A stretch of DNA of 64,000 bases, taken from Elizabethkingia miricola (GTDB lineage: Bacteria > Bacteroidota > Bacteroidia > Flavobacteriales > Weeksellaceae). The stretch covers positions 62,001-126,000 of the forward strand of contig NZ_LSGQ01000003.1 in the NCBI RefSeq assembly GCF_001675285.1, read 5' to 3'. Below are positions 27,610 through 35,673 of this stretch, piece after piece (the first letter of the stretch is position 1; each line of letters opens with the position of its first letter). The position numbers and the translations under genes are program-made. Below the pieces are notes generated by a model, which was given only the letters and a program-made list of their open reading frames with translations, was not told the DNA's origin and searched no databases.

Positions 27610-28206
27610 ATGGCGAGAGTTAAACCAAAACGACATGGTGTAGTTACCGATATGACGGCAATGACGGATGTTGCTTTCCTACTTCTTACGTTCTTCATTC
27701 TGACAGCGCAGTTCAAGAAGCCAGATGCTGAGGCTATTACAACGCCTTCATCTATTTCTACAACTTCGTTAGACGATACTAATTTAATGACGATTAGTAT
27801 TACTCCGGATGGAAGGTATTTCTTTACACCTATTGATAATAATTCTGAGAAAGTTCAGGTATTAGATAAAATGGCAGGGCAGTACAGAATTGGATTTTCT
27901 GCTGCTGAGAAAAGTGAATTTCTTAAGTTGCCAATGGTAGGTGCCTCTATGGCGCAGATGAAAAGTTATCTTAACTTGCCGGATGCTCAGAGGGCGAATG
28001 TAAAGGGTGCTACAATTCCAATGGATAGTGTGAATAAAGAACTAGTAGATTGGGTAAAATATAGTTTGGAAGTAAATCCTGATGCCAGACTTGCAATTAA
28101 AGGTGATGCAAAAGCGCAGTACCCTAAATTCAAGGCTCTATTTGAAGGATTGAAAGATATTAAGTTTTATAAATTCGTTCTGATTACTTCTTCTGAAAAT
28201 CAGTAA
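27610..28206 (+). CDS. exbD: ExbD/TolR-type biopolymer transport protein (first copy)
   Basis: A 198-residue single-span protein. A short basic N-terminus is followed by VTDMTAMTDVAFLLLTFFILTAQF, in which the aspartate of MTDVAFLL near residue 20 is the proton-carrying residue conserved in ExbD/TolR/MotB. The rest is periplasmic, with an ExbD fold plus an insertion (about 75-140) not found in the second copy. It works with ExbB as the TonB-energising motor. Confidence 0.9.
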   Translation: MARVKPKRHGVVTDMTAMTDVAFLLLTFFILTAQFKKPDAEAITTPSSISTTSLDDTNLMTISITPDGRYFFTPIDNNSEKVQVLDKMAGQYRIGFSAAEKSEFLKLPMVGASMAQMKSYLNLPDAQRANVKGATIPMDSVNKELVDWVKYSLEVNPDARLAIKGDAKAQYPKFKALFEGLKDIKFYKFVLITSSENQ

Positions 28207-28218
28207 AAAATATTCAAC

Positions 28219-28761
28219 ATGGCAGAAGTACAAGTACAGGATAAAGGAGGCAAGGACGGCAAAGTCCGCTCCAAGAAAGTAAATGTAAGGGTCGACATGA
28301 CCCCGATGGTAGACTTAGGTTTTCTTCTGATTACATTCTTCATGTTAGCAACTACTTTAAGTAAGCCTAACACGATGGATATGAAGTTGCCTGCGAAGCC
28401 AGATAAAAATCAACCGGTAGATGTTCCTCAGATTGACCTAACAAACTCAATCACATTCTTACTAGGAAAAGATGATAAAGTATATTATCACCAGTTAGAC
28501 CAAACAGGTTTAACAGATCCAAGTAAGCTTCAGGAAACTACATTTGATAAAAATGGTATTGAGAAGGTGATTGATGATGCTAAAAGAAAAGCTCGTAAAC
28601 CAGATATTTTTACTGTAATTATTAAGCCTACAGATGACTCTAACTACAAAAATTTTGTAGACTTGTTAGATGAAATGGCAATTACTAAGAGTGAAAGATA
28701 CGGTATTGGTGAAGTGAAGCCTTGGGAGCAGAAAATCTATGATCAGAAAATAGGTAAGTAA
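28219..28761 (+). CDS. exbD: ExbD/TolR-type biopolymer transport protein (second copy)
   Basis: A 180-residue paralogue of the preceding gene, starting 12 bases after it. Its basic N-terminus and membrane span VDMTPMVDLGFLLITFFMLATTL again carry the key Asp (MVDLGFLL). The periplasmic domain differs from that of copy one, suggesting a heteromeric ExbD pair as is normal in Bacteroidota TonB operons. Confidence 0.9.
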   Translation: MAEVQVQDKGGKDGKVRSKKVNVRVDMTPMVDLGFLLITFFMLATTLSKPNTMDMKLPAKPDKNQPVDVPQIDLTNSITFLLGKDDKVYYHQLDQTGLTDPSKLQETTFDKNGIEKVIDDAKRKARKPDIFTVIIKPTDDSNYKNFVDLLDEMAITKSERYGIGEVKPWEQKIYDQKIGK

Positions 28762-28790
28762 TTACCTTTTTTAACAAAAATAATTTAATT

Positions 28791-29627
28791 ATGTCAGTAG
28801 ATAATATTAATGCAACTTACGGTAAACCAGCAGAGCTGGATGAAATCGTATTTGAGCATAGAAATAAAGAGTACGGGGCGTATGATCTGAGAAAAAGTTA
28901 CAGACCTATACTGACAAGATCTTTACTAGTAGGTTCAGCATTATTTCTTTTTGCTGTACTTGCACCTTTAGTTTATCTAAAGATAAAAGAAGGGCAACAG
29001 AAAGAAGAGACTAAAGTGTCAGTGGACTTAACAGATATTAAAGATATCCCACCACCGGTAGAAGAAAAAGAACTTCCGCCACCGCCACCACCGCCACCAG
29101 TTGAGCCTCCTAAGCAAGAGATTGTAAGGGATATGATTCCGGAGCCGAAACCAAATCCTAAAGTGGAAGAACCACCTAAGAAAATTGAAGAGGTAAAAGA
29201 AACTACAATTGGTACAACAAACCAGGAAGGTGAGAAAATTGCTAAATACACTCCACCACCGCCACCAGCTAGTACAGGTGCAGGTAAGAATGTTGAAGCT
29301 CCTAAGCCAGTAGGTAACGAAATCGTTGACCGAGTTGACCAGGAAGCAGCATTTGCAGGGGGTATTGAGAAATTTAGAAATTTATTTACAAGTAATTTCG
29401 ATAACTCTTCTGTAGAAGGTGAAGGTACATTGAAAACTACAGTTACTTTCGTTGTAGAAAGAGATGGTTCTCTTTCTGACGTTAAAGCTTCAGGACCTAA
29501 TTCTGACTTTAACAGAGAGGCTGAAAGAACAATTAGATCAATCAAAGGGAAATGGAGCCCAGGTAAGCTTAACGGTGATCCTGTAAGATCCAGATTCAGA
29601 TTCCCGGTTACAATGAACTTCGAATAA
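28791..29627 (+). CDS. tonB: TonB energy transducer
   Basis: A 278-residue TonB. The cytosolic N-terminus contains EHRNKEYGAYDLRKSY, a Bacteroidota TonB hallmark. One membrane span (about 47-66) is followed by a Pro-rich periplasmic spacer (about 85-165, with PPPPPPPPVEPP and PPPPPASTG), and the C-terminal TonB domain (about 195-278) with TLKTTVTFVVERDGSL and RSIKGKWSPGKLNGDPV. It transfers proton-motive force to outer-membrane receptors, which here could include the Oar-like (11391) and SusC (35674) proteins. It is the last gene before a strong terminator. Confidence 0.94.
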   Translation: MSVDNINATYGKPAELDEIVFEHRNKEYGAYDLRKSYRPILTRSLLVGSALFLFAVLAPLVYLKIKEGQQKEETKVSVDLTDIKDIPPPVEEKELPPPPPPPPVEPPKQEIVRDMIPEPKPNPKVEEPPKKIEEVKETTIGTTNQEGEKIAKYTPPPPPASTGAGKNVEAPKPVGNEIVDRVDQEAAFAGGIEKFRNLFTSNFDNSSVEGEGTLKTTVTFVVERDGSLSDVKASGPNSDFNREAERTIRSIKGKWSPGKLNGDPVRSRFRFPVTMNFE

Positions 29628-29646
29628 GTTTATACCTAAATAAAAA

Positions 29647-29677
29647 AAGAGAAGCTATTGCAGCTTCTCTTTTTTTT
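29647..29677 (+). terminator. Intrinsic terminator after tonB
   Basis: AAGAGAAGCT/AGCTTCTCTT stem (29647-29656 with 29662-29671) followed by eight or more T. Confidence 0.88.
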
Positions 29678-29678
29678 G

Positions 29679-29686
29679 TATTTTTG
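29679..29686 (+). promoter_or_regulatory. Promoter of the 29692 gene, -7 element TATTTTTG
   Basis: TATTTTTG matches TAnnTTTG and ends only 5 bases before the ATG at 29692, so the transcript would start at or next to the start codon (leaderless). The T-rich tail of the preceding terminator makes a chance match possible. Confidence 0.4.
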
Positions 29687-29691
29687 TTTCC

Positions 29692-29886
29692 ATGACGTTT
29701 AATTTGTTATCAATTGTTGCGGGAATTTGTTATATCACATTGGGTATTTTTGTGATTATGTATAAATTTTTCATTGTAGAATTAGGAGAAGCTGCTGCAT
29801 ATCCGCTGGGTGGGCTACTTATCATATATGGTATTTTCAGACTGATAAGAGTCGTAAATAAATTCAGAAAGAGAAATGAAGAATAG
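29692..29886 (+). CDS. Small two-span membrane protein, unknown function
   Basis: A 64-residue protein with two hydrophobic segments (about 3-25 and 36-53) and a basic C-terminal tail (RVVNKFRKRNEE), predicted as an inner-membrane hairpin with the tail inside. I recognise no family. Its last 11 bases overlap the start of the PstS-like gene, and in-frame coding with the overlap supports it being real and co-translated. Confidence 0.7.
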   Translation: MTFNLLSIVAGICYITLGIFVIMYKFFIVELGEAAAYPLGGLLIIYGIFRLIRVVNKFRKRNEE

Positions 29887-30736
29887 CCTTTTTTTATTAG
29901 TATTATTAATCATATTAGGATCATGTAATAATGATAAAAAAAATGATTATGCTACAGGCAGTGTAGTTATGGCTACAGATCCTTCTTTCTATAATGTTGC
30001 AGATGCGCTTTCTTACCGCTATATGAAAGTATATCCGGATGCAAAGATCGAGCTGAAACAAATGAAAGAAAAGGAAGCTCTAAAAGCTTTAATTGATAAT
30101 AAAGTTTCTACTATTGTAATGTCCCGTGAACTAACGGAGACAGAAAAACAAAGTTTTCTTAGCAACATCAAATTAAAAGCTGTTCCGGCATATTTTGCTG
30201 CTGATGCTTTAGTCTTTGTTGTTCCAAAGGAATCTTCAATAGAAAAAATTTCGGTAGATGATGTTGCAAAGATGTTGACTGACGAAAAAAGAACTTTAAT
30301 CTTTGACGGGGCAAATACGAGTAATACAGATTATATTGCTGAAAAACTTAAAATTGATCCTGCTAAAATGCAGTATTCTTCGTTAAAGTCCAATGAAGAA
30401 ATTATTGAAAATCTGACTAAATTCCCTGGTCATATTGGGGTAATTAGTCTTAATACAATTAGCCGCCCTTATGATGAAAAGGCTAAAGAATTAAGATCAA
30501 AAATTAAAATACTTAATATTACAGATGCAAAAGGAGAATTTGCTCCTAGCAGAGAGAATCTGAGGTATCAGAAATATCCATTTACACGTATATTATATTT
30601 CCTTACCAATGAAGGTAATTTCGGAGTTGGGAATGGGTTTATAAGATACTCCTGCAGTCAGGTTGGTCAGCTTATTGTTGATAAGAATGGACTGCAGCCT
30701 TATCTACTGTACAAGAGAATGGTAGAAATAAAGTAA
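29876..30736 (+). CDS. PstS-like substrate-binding lipoprotein
   Basis: A 286-residue periplasmic-binding-protein fold, anchored as a lipoprotein (signal ends ILGSC, C17). The VVMATDPSF, MSRELTETEK, VFVVPKES and GVGNGFIRYSCSQVGQLIV segments match the PBP_like_2/PstS superfamily that binds phosphate or other anions. No pstC, pstA or pstB is adjacent. Instead it sits after the TonB operon and before a TPR protein. It may capture an anion for another system or act in signalling; phosphate specificity is not proven because the canonical phosphate-contact residues are hard to place by eye. Confidence 0.78.
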   Translation: MKNSLFLLVLLIILGSCNNDKKNDYATGSVVMATDPSFYNVADALSYRYMKVYPDAKIELKQMKEKEALKALIDNKVSTIVMSRELTETEKQSFLSNIKLKAVPAYFAADALVFVVPKESSIEKISVDDVAKMLTDEKRTLIFDGANTSNTDYIAEKLKIDPAKMQYSSLKSNEEIIENLTKFPGHIGVISLNTISRPYDEKAKELRSKIKILNITDAKGEFAPSRENLRYQKYPFTRILYFLTNEGNFGVGNGFIRYSCSQVGQLIVDKNGLQPYLLYKRMVEIK

Positions 30737-30828
30737 ATATTAGTATTTTTTTAACATTAGTTCCGCAATATATGGAATAGTAATTGTGTTTATATTTAAG
30801 AAGAATAATTAATAAAAATAGAATAATT

Positions 30829-32478
30829 ATGAAAGAGAGATTTGGATTATCAAAGAAAATAGTGTTAGGTGCAGCTGCTTTTTTTGCCATGAATATGGTA
30901 GGAGCACAGACAGTTGCGGAAGGAATTAATGATATTGACGGCTATAAATTTGGTAAAGCTAAAGAAGTCTACACAGCACTAGTAAACAAAGAACCTTCAG
31001 ACGCTAACTATTTCTATTTAGGAAATGCTTATTTAGTTCAGTCTGAACCAGATTTTGAAAAAGCAGCAGAATACTTTAGTAAAGGTGTTGCTTTAGATGC
31101 AAAGAAATCATTCTTCAGCAGAATTGGTCAGGCATCAGTTAAATTAGGAAAAGGAGATAAAGCAGGAGCTATTGCAGAACTTAACCAGGTTGCTAAAGAC
31201 TCCAGAGAAAAAGATCCTGAAGTATTATACAGAATTGGTGAAGCTTTAGCGCTTTATCCTAACCATAACGATCCTAAACTATCGATCGAATATCTTAATA
31301 AAGCAGTTAATCTTGCTGAGAAAAAAGGAGTTCCTGAGTATTACTACTATACTCTGGGAGACGCTAACCGTTTGAACAAAAACTGGGGTGAAGCAATGAA
31401 TGCTTATGACAGAGCATTGGAAGTTGCTAAAAACAAAGCTGCAGTATATACAAGAATCGGTACATTATGGACTTCTGCAAAACAGTGGGAAAGAGCTAAA
31501 GATAATATCGATAAAGCGATCCAGGCAGATGCAAACTATGCACCAGCATACAAAGCAAGAGGTGGATTCAACATCGTATACCAAAAATATGATCAGGCTG
31601 CATTGGATTACAAGAAATATTTAGATCTTGCAGATTCAGATCCTAATACAGTCTTAGATTATGCTAAATTAGCTTTCCTTGCGAAAGACTACACTAATGC
31701 AGGATCTGCTTTAGATTCTGTTTTCGATAAAATTGATGACCCTATTAAATACAGAATTAAAGCTTACTTACAGTACCAAGCTAAAGATTACGCAGGAGCA
31801 AAAACAAGTTTAGAAACGTTCCTAAGCAAAGCTGAAAAATCCAGAATCCTTCCGAGTGATTCAGGTTTAGAAGGTTTAATCTTAGCGGCTATCGGTAAAG
31901 AGAAGAAAGATGCAGCAATGTTACAACAAGCACAACAAAAAGTTGCTGTTGCTAAAGCTGCAAAAGACGAAACTTTCGACTGGGATGCTGAACTAGCTTC
32001 TGCTAGTGGTACAGCACCAAAAGTAGCTTCTGGTGAAGGTGGTCCTTCAAATGCTGCAATTGATGCATTGAAAAAGCAAGTAGCAGCTGATCCTAAAAAC
32101 ACGGATTTACTTTATAAATTGGCAAATGAATACCAAGGTGTTCAAAACTGGGGTGGAGCAGCTTCTGCATGGTCTCAGATGGCAAATGTGTTACAAACAT
32201 GGGAGCCTGCTTACTACAGCTTAGGTTATGCATTACAGAAAAGTGGTGACGCAGCAGGAGCAATCGCTGCATACCAGAAATATGTTGATGTATTGGCAGC
32301 TAAACCAGCAGCAGATCAAGCTAAAGGAAAAGAGTTATTGGCTAACTCATACTACAACATGGCAAGCTTAACAGCAAACGCTGACAAAGCAAAAGCATTA
32401 GAGTATGTAACTAAAGCTCTTGAAGCTAACCCTGCAGACGCAGATGCTGCAAAACTAAAAGAAAAGTTGAGCAAATAA
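30829..32478 (+). CDS. Exported TPR-repeat protein
   Basis: A 549-residue protein from ATG 30829; the frame also opens 15 codons earlier, but MKERFGLSKKIVLGAAAFFAMNMVGAQ is a clear signal peptide starting here. The mature chain is almost all tetratricopeptide-like helices: repeated segments such as ANYFYLGNAYLVQSEPDFEKA, PEYYYYTLGDANRLNKNWGEA, APAYKARGGFNIVYQKYDQAA and PAYYSLGYALQKSGDAAGA. TPR arrays mediate protein-protein contacts. In the periplasm, next to the TonB system and PstS-like protein, it may be a scaffold. It is Ala/Lys-rich in the middle (about 380-425), a linker between two TPR blocks. Confidence 0.85.
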   Translation: MKERFGLSKKIVLGAAAFFAMNMVGAQTVAEGINDIDGYKFGKAKEVYTALVNKEPSDANYFYLGNAYLVQSEPDFEKAAEYFSKGVALDAKKSFFSRIGQASVKLGKGDKAGAIAELNQVAKDSREKDPEVLYRIGEALALYPNHNDPKLSIEYLNKAVNLAEKKGVPEYYYYTLGDANRLNKNWGEAMNAYDRALEVAKNKAAVYTRIGTLWTSAKQWERAKDNIDKAIQADANYAPAYKARGGFNIVYQKYDQAALDYKKYLDLADSDPNTVLDYAKLAFLAKDYTNAGSALDSVFDKIDDPIKYRIKAYLQYQAKDYAGAKTSLETFLSKAEKSRILPSDSGLEGLILAAIGKEKKDAAMLQQAQQKVAVAKAAKDETFDWDAELASASGTAPKVASGEGGPSNAAIDALKKQVAADPKNTDLLYKLANEYQGVQNWGGAASAWSQMANVLQTWEPAYYSLGYALQKSGDAAGAIAAYQKYVDVLAAKPAADQAKGKELLANSYYNMASLTANADKAKALEYVTKALEANPADADAAKLKEKLSK

Positions 32479-32505
32479 TTTCTATTAGAAGAAATGAAAA
32501 TATCA

Positions 32506-32540
32506 AAAACTTCTGGTCCCACGGATCAGAAGTTTTTTTT
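32506..32540 (+). terminator. Intrinsic terminator after the TPR gene
   Basis: A 14-bp stem with one G-U (32506-32519 with 32523-32536), loop CAC, followed by a run of eight T. Confidence 0.88.
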
Positions 32541-32551
32541 AATTTTAGATC

Positions 32552-33280
32552 ATGGTAAAGAAAGTAGATATATTGGCTATAGGAGCTCACCCTGATGATG
32601 TTGAGCTAAGCTGTAGCGGAACTCTGGCCAAACTTATTTCTGAAGGAAAAAAAGTGGCTATTGTAGATCTGACACAAGGAGAGTTGGGAACAAGAGGAAC
32701 TTCGGAAATCAGGCATCAGGAAGCGACAGAAGCGGCAAGAATCTTAGGGGTCGAATACCGGGAGAATCTGAAGCTGAAAGACGGCTTTTTGGTAAACTCA
32801 GAAGAGTATCAGCTTCGTATTGTGGAAGCTATTCGCAAATACCAACCGGAAATAGTGCTTTGTAATGCACTGGACGATCGACACCCGGATCATGCTAAAG
32901 GAGCTAAGCTGGTATCAGATGCATGTTTCCTATCCGGATTGAGAAGAGTTGAAACATCTATAGACGGCCAAGAGCAGGCAGCGTGGAGACCTAAACATGT
33001 TTTCCATTATATTCAATGGAAAGATCTTCAGCCGGATTTTGTTGTAGATATTACCGGATTTTTGGATAAAAAAATTGAATGTTGTGCAGCATATTCATCA
33101 CAATTTTATGATCCAAACTCTAAAGAACCTGTTACACCTATTGCTACAAAGGATTTTTATGAGAGCATTACATACAGAGCTCAAAATTTGGGTAGACAGA
33201 GCGGTGTAGAGTTTGCAGAAGGTTTTAATACAGCAAAATTAATTGCATTGAAAAATTTTGACGGAATTATTTGCCAGTAA
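32552..33280 (+). CDS. bshB1: Bacillithiol biosynthesis deacetylase
   Basis: A 242-residue zinc-dependent LmbE/PIG-L deacetylase that removes acetate from GlcNAc-malate, the second step of bacillithiol synthesis. AHPDDVELSCSG (12-23) supplies zinc ligands H13 and D16 and the catalytic D15. TQGELGTRGT (41-50) is typical of BshB1, and DDRHPDHAKGA contains the third ligand (H114 or H111). The family call is strong because the DILAIGAHPDDVE and TRGTSEIR blocks are near-invariant. It implies the organism uses bacillithiol as its low-molecular-weight thiol. bshA and bshC are not in the window. Confidence 0.93.
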   Translation: MVKKVDILAIGAHPDDVELSCSGTLAKLISEGKKVAIVDLTQGELGTRGTSEIRHQEATEAARILGVEYRENLKLKDGFLVNSEEYQLRIVEAIRKYQPEIVLCNALDDRHPDHAKGAKLVSDACFLSGLRRVETSIDGQEQAAWRPKHVFHYIQWKDLQPDFVVDITGFLDKKIECCAAYSSQFYDPNSKEPVTPIATKDFYESITYRAQNLGRQSGVEFAEGFNTAKLIALKNFDGIICQ

Positions 33281-33300
33281 CGAATAATAGTGTATCTTTG
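33270..33300 (+). promoter_or_regulatory. tRNA-His promoter (TTTG-N19-TATCTTTG)
   Basis: TTTG at 33270-33273, exactly 19 bases, then TATCTTTG at 33293-33300: a complete match to the Bacteroidota -33/-7 consensus. The predicted start is about 8-12 bases on, just before the tRNA. The -33 box lies inside the end of bshB1. Confidence 0.8.
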
Positions 33301-33318
33301 CACACACAAAACCAAAAC

Positions 33319-33393
<75 letters not shown>

Positions 33394-33400
33394 CAAAATA

Positions 33401-33428
33401 AAAGCTGTCATTTATGACGGCTTTTTTT
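33401..33428 (+). terminator. Intrinsic terminator after tRNA-His
   Basis: AAAGCTGTCA/TGACGGCTTT stem (33401-33410 with 33415-33424) with one T-G pair and loop TTTA, then T-run. Confidence 0.85.
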
Positions 33429-33463
33429 ATGTTTGAAAGTATCTGTTTTCATTTATAAAACTG

Positions 33464-33479
33464 ATTAGAATTTTCTAAT
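33464..33479. promoter_or_regulatory. Operator-like inverted repeat upstream of the response regulator
   Basis: ATTAGAA (33464-33470), two bases, then TTCTAAT (33473-33479). It lies about 35 bases upstream of the -7 element of the response-regulator gene. The same half-sites occur upstream of susC at 35574-35600. Confidence 0.45.
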
Positions 33480-33506
33480 AACCATTTATTCTCAGCACTT
33501 TTCTGC

Positions 33507-33514
33507 TAAATTTG
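33507..33514 (+). promoter_or_regulatory. Response-regulator promoter, -7 element TAAATTTG
   Basis: Matches TAnnTTTG and lies 17 bases before the ATG at 33532. Confidence 0.55.
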
Positions 33515-33531
33515 GAGAAAATTGTCATATT

Positions 33532-34206
33532 ATGAATATTCTGCTGATAGAAGACGAAGCTGGTGTTTCCAATTTTATTAAAAAAGGACTGGAAGAAAGT
33601 CAGCACCATGTAATCCTGGCATACGAAGGTGCTATGGGGCTTCAGCTAGCTATGGAGCAGGATTTTGATTTGATTATTTTAGATGTAATCCTTCCACAGG
33701 TGAATGGCTTTGAAATATGCTCGGAAATAAAGCGTTTTAAGCCGGAAATTCCGGTTTTAATGCTGACGGCACTCTCTACCATACAAGACAAGCTAAAAGG
33801 CTTTGATAAGGGCGCAGATGACTATCTTACCAAACCATTTCATTTCGAAGAGTTACTGGCGAGGATTAATGCGCTAAGCCGAAGAAATCAGAATAGCCTT
33901 CCGGTACTAACCTATACTGCAGATGATCTTGTAATGGATTGCTATAAGAAAGTTGTAAAAAGGGCAGGGCAGGAGATTACGCTGACGGTAAAAGAATATG
34001 CCTTGTTAGAATATCTTCTGGTAAATAAAAACAGGGTTATTAACCGTGCAAAAATTGCAGAAGCAGTTTGGGGGATTGGCTTTAACAGAGGGACTAATCT
34101 TATAGATGTCTATATTAACTATGTAAGGACAAAAGTAGATAAAGGCTTTTCAAAGCAACTGATACATACTGTAGTCGGAATGGGTTATATACTGAAAGAC
34201 GAATAG
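33532..34206 (+). CDS. OmpR/PhoB-family response regulator
   Basis: A 224-residue two-component regulator. The receiver domain (1-118) has acidic pocket E7/D8, phosphorylation site D51 (LIILDVILP), T79 and K101 (TKPFHFEEL). A winged-helix DNA-binding domain (about 127-222) ends IHTVVGMGYILKD, as in OmpR/PhoB proteins; CopR/CusR-like regulators share this form. Its kinase begins one base after the stop (34208), and a SusC/SusD pair follows. An inverted repeat found in front of both this gene and susC suggests autoregulation plus control of susCD. Confidence 0.93.
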   Translation: MNILLIEDEAGVSNFIKKGLEESQHHVILAYEGAMGLQLAMEQDFDLIILDVILPQVNGFEICSEIKRFKPEIPVLMLTALSTIQDKLKGFDKGADDYLTKPFHFEELLARINALSRRNQNSLPVLTYTADDLVMDCYKKVVKRAGQEITLTVKEYALLEYLLVNKNRVINRAKIAEAVWGIGFNRGTNLIDVYINYVRTKVDKGFSKQLIHTVVGMGYILKDE

Positions 34207-34207
34207 T

Positions 34208-35563
34208 ATGAAACTACAAAGACGTTTATCTTTAATTTTTACAGGCTTATTTGCCGTACTGCTGATAGCAGTGCTTACTTCTGTTTATTTTATTGTAGCA
34301 CAGGACTGGCAGAATAATTTCCGAAAGCAGTTAGAAGACCGAGCTTATACTGTAGGGCATAATTACCTGGCCCAAGATAACTTCTCTAAAGTGGAGTTTG
34401 ATGAAGTACTTCGTAAGCTCCCCAGAACACTGCCCAAAGAAAAAATAAGAATTTATGATACCAGCTTTAACCCGGTTTTCATAAAGGAAAATACAACGAC
34501 ATGGGATGGGAAAATTCTGCAACAGGTAGCTCAGAAGAAAACTCTTTTTTATAAAAATGATCATAAATATGTTATCGGTATCTACTACGTAGATAATTCC
34601 GGAGATTATATTGTAATGGCTGAAGCAGAAAATGCTTCCGGGGAAAAGTCTCTGCAGGAACTTCGAAATGTAATGATTATAAGCCTTGTGATAGCCTTGG
34701 GTATCTGTATAGTACTTGGAGAATGGTTCTCATATCTTTGTCTGAAACCTATTAAGAGGATTAACCACAGAATGGAAAAGATTCAGGCAAGCAGCCTGGA
34801 TTATAGAATTCCTGTAGAAAAAGGAAGTAAAAATGAAATTACAGTTCTTAGCTCTACAATTAATGATCTTTTACAAAGACTTCAAAACTCATTTGAAAGC
34901 CAGCAGTCATTTGTTTCCAATGCTTCTCACGAATTAAAAACGCCTATTGCTTCCTTATTGGGAAATGCTGAAATAGCATTGCGAAAAGACCGGGAGACCG
35001 AGGAGTATAAAGAAATTCTGGAAGGAGTCCACCGTGATGCTACCCGTATGGACAGTATTGTAAGCGATTTGCTTATGTTGTCACAGTTGGAGCATTCTTC
35101 ATATCCTTTATATAAAATGGCTCTGGAAGAATTTATCTGGAAAGTTACAGATCAATATATGGAAGATACTTCCGGTACACGTCTGAATATTGAAATTGAA
35201 AATCCGGATAAATTCCAAACGACATTTATAAATATTAATTCAGGCTTAATGGAAATTGCCATTAGCAATCTTATCTCTAATGCATATAAATTTTCACAGA
35301 AAGAAGTAGAAATGAGAATTCGTATTAATAAAGATGCTGTTCTAATATCAATTGTCGATCAGGGAATAGGAATTGCACCGCAGGATATAGAAAAAATTAC
35401 CCGTCCGTTTTACCGAAGTCAGAACGCCTATGGTATTAAGGGCTTTGGTCTGGGCTTATCATTATCATCCAAAATCATAGAACAAAATAAAAGTAAACTA
35501 TCATTTCAGTCTGTATTAGGAATTGGGACTACTTCTATAGTTGAAATACCTGTTGTGCCATAA
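34208..35563 (+). CDS. Sensor histidine kinase
   Basis: A 451-residue classical membrane kinase. TM1 is at 8-31, followed by a periplasmic sensor domain of about 120 residues (32-152), TM2 at 153-175, a HAMP domain (about 176-228), HisKA with H241 in SNASHELKTPIASL, and HATPase with N-box SNLISNAYKFS, G1 VDQGIGIA, F-box PFYRSQN and G2 GFGLGLSLS. It partners the regulator encoded immediately upstream. The periplasmic domain carries a run (RTLPKEKIRIYDTSFNPVF) common in Bacteroidota kinases of unknown ligand. The signal may be a substrate of the adjacent SusC/SusD system, but nothing in sequence proves it. Confidence 0.93.
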   Translation: MKLQRRLSLIFTGLFAVLLIAVLTSVYFIVAQDWQNNFRKQLEDRAYTVGHNYLAQDNFSKVEFDEVLRKLPRTLPKEKIRIYDTSFNPVFIKENTTTWDGKILQQVAQKKTLFYKNDHKYVIGIYYVDNSGDYIVMAEAENASGEKSLQELRNVMIISLVIALGICIVLGEWFSYLCLKPIKRINHRMEKIQASSLDYRIPVEKGSKNEITVLSSTINDLLQRLQNSFESQQSFVSNASHELKTPIASLLGNAEIALRKDRETEEYKEILEGVHRDATRMDSIVSDLLMLSQLEHSSYPLYKMALEEFIWKVTDQYMEDTSGTRLNIEIENPDKFQTTFININSGLMEIAISNLISNAYKFSQKEVEMRIRINKDAVLISIVDQGIGIAPQDIEKITRPFYRSQNAYGIKGFGLGLSLSSKIIEQNKSKLSFQSVLGIGTTSIVEIPVVP

Positions 35564-35573
35564 TGAACAAGTT

Positions 35574-35633
35574 ATTAGAAATTTTTAATGACTTTCTAAT
35601 TGGTCTTTAATATTGTTTTAAAATCTTCCTAAT
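35574..35633. promoter_or_regulatory. Operator-like repeats upstream of susC
   Basis: ATTAGAAA (35574-35581) and TTTCTAAT (35593-35600) form an inverted repeat with an 11-base spacer. A further half-site, TTCCTAAT (35626-35633), lies 33 bases (about three helical turns) after TTTCTAAT and ends 10 bases before the -7 box. Confidence 0.45.
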
Positions 35634-35643
35634 CCCCCATATT

Positions 35644-35651
35644 TACTTTTG
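35644..35651 (+). promoter_or_regulatory. susC promoter, -7 element TACTTTTG
   Basis: Matches TAnnTTTG and lies 22 bases before the ATG at 35674. There is no recognisable -33 box at 19 bases, as expected for an activator-dependent promoter. Confidence 0.55.
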
Positions 35652-35673
35652 CTCTGTAAAAAAGTAATTAAAT

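Noticed and set aside
28973-29545. 190-residue open frame on the minus strand inside tonB
   Set aside because: It is the antisense of the proline-rich tonB spacer (giving long Gly/Ser runs); no start context or family, and tonB itself is clear.
29876-30736. PstS call for true phosphate transport
   Set aside because: Kept only as PstS-like; no pst permease or ATPase genes follow and the phosphate-contact residues could not be located with confidence.
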